NCBI GenBank assembly: GCA_023426765.1
Contig: JAEZBW010000122.1
Span: forward strand, 1-12,904
Length of the DNA stretch: 12,904 nt
Origin: Bacillota bacterium
GTDB lineage: Bacteria; Bacillota; Clostridia; DSM-8532
Direction: 5' to 3'
Shown here: positions 1 to 5,267 of the stretch, piece after piece
How positions within the stretch are numbered: position 1 is the first letter of the stretch
Layout: the number at the start of each line of letters is the position of its first letter
Notes under the pieces: generated by a model
Told to the model about the DNA's origin: nothing
The model's database searches: none
The model's input: the letters and a program-made list of their open reading frames with translations, nothing else
Position numbers and translations under genes: made by a program

Positions 1-76
1 TAGCTTGGTAATTATATCGGCGTTAGCCGATACGTCCCAAGAAGCCCCCACCTCTTAGGTGGTGGGAGTACGTCAC
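1..76 (+). mobile_element. Right end of an IS200/IS605-family (TnpB-type) element
   Basis: Seen: two stem-loops close together. The first is 15-21 pairing with 26-32 (7 bp, loop GTTA). The second is 48-53 pairing with 57-62 (CCACCT/AGGTGG, 3-nt loop), and it lies about 14 nt before the motif GTACGTCAC at 68-76. Known: IS200/IS605 elements end in a subterminal hairpin followed by a short sequence ending in TCAA or TCAC, and have no terminal inverted repeats. The outward direction implies that tnpB lies upstream of the window on the plus strand. The exact cleavage point (placed at 76) is an inference. The transposase itself is not in the window. Confidence 0.65.
2..58 (+). CDS. tnpB: Probable C-terminal tail of TnpB (partial)
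   Basis: Frame 2 is open from the window edge to a TAG at 56-58 and encodes 18 residues ending QEAPTS. The reading frame runs through the first hairpin and into the second. Known: TnpB genes of IS605/IS1341-type elements often read into the right-end structure and end in a short QEAP-like tail, because the omega RNA overlaps the end of the gene. Only the last codons are visible, so no domain can be seen and the call rests on position and this tail. The alternative is that the gene stops at the TAG at 1-3 in frame 1, or that the visible end is a tnpB-less remnant. Confidence 0.4.
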   Translation, partial: SLVIISALADTSQEAPTS

Positions 77-184
77 CGATTACTCCAACTTTTCAAGAAC
101 CTTCTCAAAACAGGCCGGCTTATCACCAAGGAAGTTCCAGTCTCAGAATATTCAAAACAGGATAATAATCTAAACAAATAAATC

Positions 185-213
185 TTTCTTTTTGTTGAAA
201 TTTGCGTTATGAT
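185..213 (+). promoter_or_regulatory. Candidate promoter of the LacI-family gene
   Basis: A good -10 hexamer TATGAT lies at 208-213, with a poor -35 (TTTCTT, 185-190) 17 nt upstream. The start of transcription would fall near 220, inside the operator at 219-232, which would give simple autorepression. The weak -35 makes the exact assignment uncertain. Confidence 0.4.
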
Positions 214-218
214 AATAA

Positions 219-232
219 TGAAAGCGTATACA
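219..232 (+). promoter_or_regulatory. LacI-type operator O1 (TGAAAGCGTATACA)
   Basis: This is a 14-bp quasi-palindrome centred on CG (225/226), the usual architecture for LacI/GalR operators. Its right half CGTATACA is identical in the three other sites at 1306, 1489 and 1577. It lies just downstream of the putative -10 and 34 bases before the regulator's start codon, so it probably mediates autoregulation. It also resembles a CcpA cre site but lacks the T at cre position 10. Confidence 0.7.
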
Positions 233-265
233 TTTCACATAATGAAAGATAGGAAGTGAAAAACT

Positions 266-1288
266 GTGGCCAAGGCAAAGCATATCAACAATAACGTGGG
301 CAAGACGGTAAACTCAAAAGAGGTTGCCGCAGCCGCGAAGGTATCCCAGGCGACCGTTTCAAGAGTTTTCAGCGGCCAGAACAACATCGCCGAAAAAACA
401 AGGCTGCGCGTTCTTCAGGCAGCAGAGGCCCTTGGCTATCGTCCTAATGCTATTGCACGGGGGCTAACCCTGAACCGCTCAAACCTGATTGCACTGGTCA
501 CCATAGATGTGGTTAATCCGCATTATAATGCGATTATCAATAAAATTGCCGATCGAATCCAGGAAATTGGAAGAGAGCCCCTGTTTTTTGTATCTCAGGA
601 GGAGAAAAAGCTTGATGATATATTGTCTCAGGTGCTTCAGTACCGGGTGGATGCCATCGTTGTTCTATCGGCAGCGGTATCTTCTCAAATGGCAGCCGAA
701 TGTGAAAGAATACAGATCCCCATTGTCATATTCAATAAATATACGGTGAATAAAAACCTTCTGACGGTCTGCTCCGATAATGTACAGGCAGGATGGATCG
801 CAGCGAATTATTTGCTGGAAAAAGGGTATAGCCGCTTTGCTTTTATCGGCTCCGATACCTTTCTCGGAACTACAAAAGACAGGCTTCGGGGGTTTACCGA
901 CTGCCTTGGCGAGAAAGGCATTGAAAACTGTATTGTCAGGATGGTGCCATACACTTACGAAGACGGCTGGAAAGCAATGAAACAAATACTTGAAGCTAAA
1001 GATAAGCCAACTGCGGTGTTTTGTGCAGGAGATATCCTGGCCTTGGCTGCCATGGACGCCGCCAAGTTCGGAAGCGGGTTAAGGGTTCCGGAAGACCTGG
1101 CAATTGTCGGATTTGATAATATCGATGCAGCTTCCTGGTCACCATACGGACTGACCACTTTTGAACAACAAATAGACAGTATGGTGGATACGGCATTTCA
1201 TTATCTGAACCTGAAGCTGAACGGAGAACCCGCCGAGGGAGGATTAAAGCTTTTTGAATGTAAAATCATCGAGAGAACCAGTGTTTGA
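266..1288 (+). CDS. LacI/GalR-family transcriptional regulator
   Basis: This is a sugar-responsive DNA-binding repressor, probably controlling the adjacent dehydrogenase/transport locus and itself. Visible are an N-terminal helix-turn-helix at about residues 17-36 (SKEVAAAAKVSQATVSRV), a hinge helix with RPNAIARGL at 59-67, and a periplasmic-binding-protein-like effector core ending in the FDNIDAASWSPYGLTT region typical of GalR relatives. The length of 340 aa is normal. The start is GTG at 266, supported by AGGAAG at 251-256. It leaves about 13 extra residues before the HTH, and an in-frame GTG at 296 would shorten this but has no visible ribosome site. Operators lie at its promoter and downstream. 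The effector is unknown. It is divided from the next gene by 320 bases holding three operators and a strong promoter. The family is certain; the regulon is inferred from the shared operator sequence. Confidence 0.93.
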   Translation: MAKAKHINNNVGKTVNSKEVAAAAKVSQATVSRVFSGQNNIAEKTRLRVLQAAEALGYRPNAIARGLTLNRSNLIALVTIDVVNPHYNAIINKIADRIQEIGREPLFFVSQEEKKLDDILSQVLQYRVDAIVVLSAAVSSQMAAECERIQIPIVIFNKYTVNKNLLTVCSDNVQAGWIAANYLLEKGYSRFAFIGSDTFLGTTKDRLRGFTDCLGEKGIENCIVRMVPYTYEDGWKAMKQILEAKDKPTAVFCAGDILALAAMDAAKFGSGLRVPEDLAIVGFDNIDAASWSPYGLTTFEQQIDSMVDTAFHYLNLKLNGEPAEGGLKLFECKIIERTSV

Positions 1289-1305
1289 TATATTTTTATC
1301 AGAGA

Positions 1306-1319
1306 TGTAACCGTATACA
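1306..1319 (+). promoter_or_regulatory. LacI-type operator O2 (TGTAACCGTATACA)
   Basis: This is the same 14-bp CG-centred site as O1, differing at two positions, with the identical half CGTATACA. It lies 17 bases after the regulator's stop codon and about 130 bases upstream of the operon's -35 box, so it is placed as an auxiliary operator. Centre-to-centre distances are 183 bp to O3 and 271 bp to O4. Confidence 0.6.
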
Positions 1320-1447
1320 GATATAGAGGGTATGTTGCATTGTTTTTCCTTTGCAGATAACGGGCTTGCCTTGTAGTTTCAATAAAAACACCATCGACAA
1401 GAAACAACACATTAGGACATAATACACAAAAAACCACTCATGTACTA

Positions 1448-1476
1448 TTGACTTTTCTGTTCATTCATACTATACT
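1448..1476 (+). promoter_or_regulatory. Strong sigma-A promoter of the dehydrogenase/transport locus
   Basis: A -35 TTGACT (1448-1453) and a -10 TATACT (1471-1476) are separated by exactly 17 bases. Each hexamer matches the consensus at five of six positions. Transcription should start near 1483, just before operator O3 at 1489-1502, leaving a leader of about 125 nt that also contains O4. The 320-base stretch 1289-1608 otherwise holds only O2 and no convincing gene. Confidence 0.8.
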
Positions 1477-1488
1477 GAAATTACAAAA

Positions 1489-1502
1489 TGTAAGCGTATA
1501 CA
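1489..1502 (+). promoter_or_regulatory. LacI-type operator O3 (TGTAAGCGTATACA)
   Basis: This is a CG-centred site that begins 12 bases after the -10 box, essentially at the +1 region. A bound repressor would block initiation or early elongation. Five of its seven position pairs are symmetric. It shares the half-site CGTATACA with the other three operators and is the best placed to be the main operator. Confidence 0.72.
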
Positions 1503-1576
1503 ATATCAACAATGCCAACTGGAAGATTATACAAGGGTAAATTCAAACATCAGAGCGAATTTTTTTTACAGAATAA

Positions 1577-1590
1577 TGTATACGTATGCA
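1577..1590 (+). promoter_or_regulatory. LacI-type operator O4 (TGTATACGTATGCA)
   Basis: This is the most symmetric of the four sites (six of seven pairs). Read on the minus strand it is TGCATACGTATACA, which carries the common half CGTATACA, so it lies in inverted orientation relative to O1-O3. It sits in the transcribed leader, 8 bases upstream of the GAGGTGA ribosome site, 88 bp from O3. It could act as a roadblock or a looping partner. Confidence 0.65.
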
Positions 1591-1608
1591 ACATGGACGA
1601 GGTGACTT

Positions 1609-2553
1609 ATGAGCAGAGATTCAGTTTTAATCTATGGCAGCGGCATGATGGGGTGTTCTATAGCGAGTTGCGCATTGCTGGCCGGGAACAGGGTTATCCT
1701 GCATGACGCCAATGCCGGAGCGCTTGAGGCGGCAATCCACCGTGTGGGGAATAATCTGGACGATCTCGTCGTGTATGGTCTATGTAATCCTCGTCAAGCG
1801 GAAGAAGCTAAAAAACTTGTCAGTATCTCAGAGAATATACAATCAGCCTGTGAAAAAACAAAGGTAGTTATTGAAGCGGTTTATGAGGACCTTCAAATCA
1901 AACAGGAGGTTTTTCAAAAGCTGGACAGCATACTGCCTGAGTCCGTTCCGATATTATCAAACACATCCGGGCTTCGAATCACCGATATCAGCGCAAAAAC
2001 CAAATATCCCGAAAGAACCCTGACAACCCATTTCTGGCTTCCGGCAAACCTGATCCCTCTGGTTGAAATTGTAATCGGTGAAAAGTCCTCTATGGCACTT
2101 GCAGAAAAGATAAAGGAAATGCTTGTTTCCTGGGGCAAGTCTCCCGTAATTGTGAAAAAGGATCTGCCAGGCCAGCTGGCAAACCGGATTCTGCAGGCTG
2201 TTATCCGTGAAGCGGTTAATATTGTTGAAATCGGGCTTGCTTCGCCCGAAGACGTGGATACGGCAATTAAAATGGGAATGGCACTTAGATTCCCGGTTTG
2301 GGGTCCTCTGGAACATGTTGATGCGGTAGGTATGGATATCTGCGGCCCTGTGCAGGACACGGTGCTTCCTGAAATATCTGCAAGAAGAGAAGCATCGCCC
2401 CTGTTCAGGCAGTTTTTACAGACCGGACAGCTTGGCTACAAGACAAAAAAAGGATTTTACGATTGGACTGAAAAAAACATGGATTTGCTGGTTAAAAAAC
2501 GAAATGACTTTATTGTCCATGCGCTTAAAAAAATACGAAGCTACGATAAGTGA
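1609..2553 (+). CDS. 3-hydroxyacyl-CoA dehydrogenase-fold NAD enzyme, L-gulonate 3-dehydrogenase type
   Basis: This cytoplasmic NAD-dependent dehydrogenase has 314 aa, the usual size for single-domain family members. The Rossmann motif GSGMMG is at residues 10-15, and D33 at the end of strand 2 suggests NAD over NADP. SNTSGLRITDI (117-127) is the conserved family loop. H141 and E153, twelve residues apart as in the His-Glu dyad of human HADH, are the likely catalytic pair. The string HFWLPANLIPLVEIV resembles the HW(F)NPPxLIPLVEVV version of L-gulonate 3-dehydrogenase/lambda-crystallin and carnitine dehydrogenase more than that of butyryl-CoA enzymes. Next to a sugar importer and a lactonase, a sugar acid is the likelier substrate (inference). 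The start ATG has GAGGTGA at 1599-1605. It is the first gene of the operon, ending 28 bases before the next start. Confidence 0.85.
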   Translation: MSRDSVLIYGSGMMGCSIASCALLAGNRVILHDANAGALEAAIHRVGNNLDDLVVYGLCNPRQAEEAKKLVSISENIQSACEKTKVVIEAVYEDLQIKQEVFQKLDSILPESVPILSNTSGLRITDISAKTKYPERTLTTHFWLPANLIPLVEIVIGEKSSMALAEKIKEMLVSWGKSPVIVKKDLPGQLANRILQAVIREAVNIVEIGLASPEDVDTAIKMGMALRFPVWGPLEHVDAVGMDICGPVQDTVLPEISARREASPLFRQFLQTGQLGYKTKKGFYDWTEKNMDLLVKKRNDFIVHALKKIRSYDK

Positions 2554-2581
2554 AAAGAGCTTCATTGGCGGGAGGATCAAA

Positions 2582-3676
2582 ATGACCTTAAAATATGAAA
2601 TACCACAGAAAGCAAAAGCCTGTGTACTGACCGAACCGGGCAAGTTTGAAATCCGAGATGACGTAGCGGTTAAAATGCCCGGTGAGCATGAAGTACTCTG
2701 CAAGATCAGGGCAGTTGCGATCTGCGGAAGCGATCCGGAAATTATCAGAGGGGATCTGGCAGGCAGATGGCCACCAGCTTACCCTTTTGTTGCCGGACAT
2801 GAATGGGCCGGGGAGATAGTTGCTGTTGGAGAGGGTGTTCTGGATTTCAAAGTGGGTGACAGGGTAGCCGGAGAAGCCCACAAGGGCTGCGGATACTGCG
2901 ATAACTGCAAAAAAGGAAGATACACCATCTGTCTGAATTACGGCAAGACGGCTACGGGGCATGAGCATTACGGATTTATTGTTAACGGTGCTTATGGACA
3001 GTACCAGAAATACTCCATAAAAAGCATCTCACACATACCTGATAACGTATCCTTTGCGGAAGCTTCCATGTGTGATACATCCGGTGTTGCGCTACATGGC
3101 CTGGAGCTGTCGGGCATTACCAAAGGCGGAACCGTGGCGGTCATTGGCCCGGGGCCCATCGGACTTTGCGCCATGCGTCTCGCGAAAGCGATGGGTGCGG
3201 CGAAGGTTCTTGTTATTGGCCGCGGCAGCAGACTGGAAGCGGCTGCAAAATATGGTGCGGATGAATGTATCGACTTTACAAAGGAAGACCCGGTTGAAGC
3301 TGTAAGAAGGCTCACCGGCGGCCTGGGTGTGGATGAAGCCCTGGAATGCTCCGGCGCCAAAGGCACCTTCAACCAGGCTGTAAGAATGGTAAGAAAAGGC
3401 GGCAGTGTCGTATTGCTCGGTGTTGCAACCGATGACGTTGTCGAGGAGCTACCCTTTAAATATATCACGCATAATGAGATTGCCATATACGGCTCCAGGG
3501 CAAATCCGAATGTAAGCCAGAAGGTACTGAACCTGATGTCTTCAGGGCAGTTGAAGGTGAAGGATCTGATCACGCATAAATTCTCTTTGGACCAGTTCGC
3601 TCAGGCATTGGACACCTTTGTCAACAGAAAGGAAAACGCTGTGAAGGTTGTCATTTTGCCCAATGGTGATGAGTAA
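2582..3676 (+). CDS. Zinc-dependent medium-chain dehydrogenase (sorbitol/threonine dehydrogenase-like), first copy
   Basis: This NAD(P)-dependent alcohol or polyol dehydrogenase has 364 aa. Catalytic-zinc residues are C48 (in AICGSD) and H73-E74 (GHE), with C164 at the place of the fourth ligand. The structural zinc site is C103, C106, C109 and C117. The cofactor fold carries GPGPIG at 189-194. An in-frame open frame extends upstream to 2432, inside the preceding gene, but the ATG at 2582 has GGAGG at 2571-2575 with six bases between and gives the normal family N-terminus, so it is chosen. It is probably co-transcribed with the gulonate-type dehydrogenase (28-base gap). Its substrate cannot be read from sequence; by context it may be a sugar, polyol or sugar acid. 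It is quite unlike the second copy at 7854, so the two probably act at different steps. Confidence 0.9.
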   Translation: MTLKYEIPQKAKACVLTEPGKFEIRDDVAVKMPGEHEVLCKIRAVAICGSDPEIIRGDLAGRWPPAYPFVAGHEWAGEIVAVGEGVLDFKVGDRVAGEAHKGCGYCDNCKKGRYTICLNYGKTATGHEHYGFIVNGAYGQYQKYSIKSISHIPDNVSFAEASMCDTSGVALHGLELSGITKGGTVAVIGPGPIGLCAMRLAKAMGAAKVLVIGRGSRLEAAAKYGADECIDFTKEDPVEAVRRLTGGLGVDEALECSGAKGTFNQAVRMVRKGGSVVLLGVATDDVVEELPFKYITHNEIAIYGSRANPNVSQKVLNLMSSGQLKVKDLITHKFSLDQFAQALDTFVNRKENAVKVVILPNGDE

Positions 3677-3844
3677 CGCGATAGCTTAAACAACCTGGGA
3701 ACCGTTCAGGAAACCCGATCCGACACCGTGGAAACCGTTCGGGAAATCGTGCTGATTCAGGTGGCCCGGTTTCCAATTTGGCTCCGTGGAGGTCATTCGG
3801 GAAGCCCAAGCCGGCTCCGTTTGATAGAAAGAACATATTCACCG

Positions 3845-3891
3845 GCCCGCCGGGAAAGAAAAATAACCATGCACAGGTAAACCCGGCGGGC
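3845..3891 (+). terminator. GC-rich long-loop inverted repeat, possible attenuator or transcript 3' end
   Basis: GCCCGCCGGG at 3845-3854 pairs perfectly with CCCGGCGGGC at 3882-3891 (10 bp), leaving a 27-nt A-rich loop. It is followed by CAAAAACCTT rather than a U-run, so it is not a classical intrinsic terminator. It may stabilise the 3' end of the dehydrogenase message. Confidence 0.3.
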
Positions 3892-4065
3892 AAAAACCTT
3901 CAGATGATTACATGAAAACCCATCCCTGTTTCAAAACCCAACCTTATTCTTATCAGTTTGTTTTAAAGCAAAAGCTTTAAATAATTCAGGGATCGTTAAA
4001 ACTGAACTGCCGCAGGCTTGAACCGGATAGTCCAGACAGTCCATAATCCGGATATGAAGCGTCAG

Positions 4066-4101
4066 CCCCGTTTGAACCGACCCAAAGAAAGACGAAAGGG
4101 G
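4066..4101 (+). promoter_or_regulatory. Possible hairpin covering the mglB ribosome-binding site
   Basis: CCCC at 4066-4069 and TTTG at 4071-4074 can pair with GGGG at 4098-4101, AAA at 4095-4097 and C4093, with single-base bulges at G4070 and G4094. The GAAAGGGG element is the Shine-Dalgarno site of mglB, so the fold could limit translation. This was folded by eye and the stability was not calculated. Confidence 0.3.
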
Positions 4102-4106
4102 AAAAA

Positions 4107-5189
4107 ATGATGAAAAAGATTTTATGCGCTCTCCTGGTCATGTTGTTGATGGTTTCTCTTGCGGCATGCGGCGCAGCTACTCCAACACAGCCGACCAACC
4201 AAACACCGACGCAAAAACCGACCGAAACCAAAAAACCCGTCATCGGCGTAGCCATCTTTGATTACTCCAACAACTATGTCACCTATATCCGTAATTCCAT
4301 TATGACGATTGCGGGAGATAATGCTGAAATTCAGATGGTTGACGCTCAAAACGATCAGGCCAAACAGGTAGAGCAGATCGACATCCTTATCAGCAAAGGC
4401 GTAGATGCTCTTTGTGTAAACGCAGTTGACCCCAAAGCGGCTTCAACCATCATCAGTAAAGCAAAAGCTGCGAACATTCCGTTGGTTTTCTTCAACAGAA
4501 GCCCTTCCGCAGAAGACATGAACAGCTATGACAAATGCTGGTATGTAGGCACCACCCCTGCAGATTCAGGCAGAATGCAGGCTGAAATGGCAATGGAAGC
4601 TTTCAAGGCCAACCCTGCCTATGATAAAAATGGCGATGGAATTCTGCAATATGTTATTCTGAAAGGTACACTGGGTCACCCGGATGCCGAGGCAAGAACA
4701 ACAGCCAATCAGGAGACCTTTGCTGCAGCAGGCTTCAAGGCCGAATTGCTGGATGTTCAGCCAGGCGATTTTAAAACCCAGACCGCGAAGGACGTAACCG
4801 ATGTGTGGATGGGAAAATTCGGCGACAAGGTTGAAATGATTCTGTCAAACAATGATGCGATGCTCCTTGGCGGTATTGAATCTGCCAAATCCGAAGGATA
4901 CTTCGGGACCGATACAAGCAAGGTCATGGGGGCCATTGGCATCAACGCGCTGCCCGAGGTTCTTCCGCTGATTGAAAATGGAACCATCATCGGCTCCATC
5001 CTGTCCGATGCCTACAGCGAAGGCTGGAACATCTACACCATGGCGTTCAATGCAGCCTCCGGAAAAGATGTTTACACCGGCATCACAATTCAGCCGGATG
5101 AAATGAAGGCCATTCGCGTACCGTATATTCCGATCTCCAAAGACAATCTTCAGATTGCAAAAGACATGTATGCCAATGCATTAAAGTAA
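4107..5189 (+). CDS. mglB: Galactose-type sugar-binding lipoprotein of ABC importer (MglB homologue)
   Basis: This extracellular binding protein delivers sugar to the MglAC permease. A signal peptide is followed by the lipobox LAAC with the lipidated C21, then a Thr/Pro/Gln-rich linker to about residue 43. The mature part aligns by eye with E. coli MglB throughout. The calcium loop D173-x-N175-x-D177-x-x-x-Q181 with distal E243 is kept, as are sugar contacts N130 (E. coli N91), H191, D193 and R197 (H152, D154, R158) and N249 (N211). Other contacts differ: N55 for D14, Y57 for F16, F222 for W183, N280 for D236, S300 for N256. This suggests a related but altered ligand. The length of 360 aa is normal. 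The start is ATG at 4107 (or 4110) with GAAAGGGG upstream. A stable hairpin after the stop probably lets it outproduce the next gene. Confidence 0.93.
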   Translation: MMKKILCALLVMLLMVSLAACGAATPTQPTNQTPTQKPTETKKPVIGVAIFDYSNNYVTYIRNSIMTIAGDNAEIQMVDAQNDQAKQVEQIDILISKGVDALCVNAVDPKAASTIISKAKAANIPLVFFNRSPSAEDMNSYDKCWYVGTTPADSGRMQAEMAMEAFKANPAYDKNGDGILQYVILKGTLGHPDAEARTTANQETFAAAGFKAELLDVQPGDFKTQTAKDVTDVWMGKFGDKVEMILSNNDAMLLGGIESAKSEGYFGTDTSKVMGAIGINALPEVLPLIENGTIIGSILSDAYSEGWNIYTMAFNAASGKDVYTGITIQPDEMKAIRVPYIPISKDNLQIAKDMYANALK

Positions 5190-5208
5190 AACTTCGATGT
5201 GCAAAACC

Positions 5209-5246
5209 GGAAATACAGGCTGTAGAAATACAGCCTGTGCATTTCC
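5209..5246 (+). repeat. Stable GNRA-loop hairpin between mglB and mglA
   Basis: ACAGGCTGTA at 5215-5224 pairs perfectly with TACAGCCTGT at 5229-5238 around a GAAA tetraloop. An outer helix GGAAAT (5209-5214) with ATTTCC (5241-5246) is separated only by a GC bulge, giving 16 base pairs. There is no U-run, so it is not an intrinsic terminator. Known: hairpins just after binding-protein genes in ABC operons (as in malE-malF) protect the upstream message and set a high binding-protein to ATPase ratio. That role is inferred here. Confidence 0.75.
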
Positions 5247-5267
5247 TGGAATAGGGTGATGAAACGA

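Larger units (their letters stand above)
1..96 (+). ncRNA. 3' part of a TnpB omega RNA (reRNA) with guide segment
   Basis: In TnpB systems the guide RNA scaffold is transcribed from the end of tnpB through the element's right end, and the guide is the flanking host sequence. Here two stem-loops (15-32 and 48-62) and the terminal GTACGTCAC form the expected scaffold 3' end. The first 16-20 nt of flank, about 77-96, would be the guide. The 5' end lies outside the window. Transcription cannot be judged from the sequence. Confidence 0.45.
3677..4106 (+). other. 430-base intergenic stretch with degenerate repeats and several hairpins
   Basis: There is no convincing gene here. Three imperfect 23-base repeats on the pattern CCgtGGaaaccgTTCgGGAA occupy 3694-3716, 3726-3748 and 3784-3806. 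Inverted repeats are: 3729-3737 with 3767-3775 (9 bp), 3845-3854 with 3882-3891 (10 bp, GC-rich, 27-nt loop), 3962-3969 with 3974-3981 (TTTAAAGC/GCTTTAAA, loop AAAA), and 4023-4028 with 4046-4051. No CGTATACA operator is present. A weak promoter-like TTGTTT (3958-3963) lies near AT-rich sequence but has no good -10. The stretch probably separates expression of the dehydrogenases from the importer through RNA structure, or contains an unrecognised promoter. Confidence 0.55.

Noticed and set aside
1201..1437. Minus-strand 78-aa open frame after the LacI gene, considered as a transposase scrap
   Set aside because: It overlaps the LacI gene and operator O2, and I could not tie the sequence to a transposase family with confidence.
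219..1590. The CG-centred sites as CcpA cre boxes
   Set aside because: They match much of the cre consensus but lack its T at position 10, and all share a longer private half-site CGTATACA next to a local LacI gene. CcpA overlap remains possible but is the weaker reading.
1512..1706. 64-aa open frame starting in the operon leader and overlapping the gulonate-type dehydrogenase
   Set aside because: No ribosome site, it runs over operator O4 and the true start at 1609 in another frame, and the protein has no family features.
2432..2581. Upstream extension of the first zinc dehydrogenase to 414 aa
   Set aside because: It lies inside the preceding gene, lacks family similarity, and the internal ATG at 2582 has a strong ribosome site.
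3651..3893. Minus-strand 80-aa open frame with repeated FPERFP strings in the intergenic gap
   Set aside because: The repeats are only translations of the degenerate DNA repeats; there is no ribosome site and it overlaps the dehydrogenase end.
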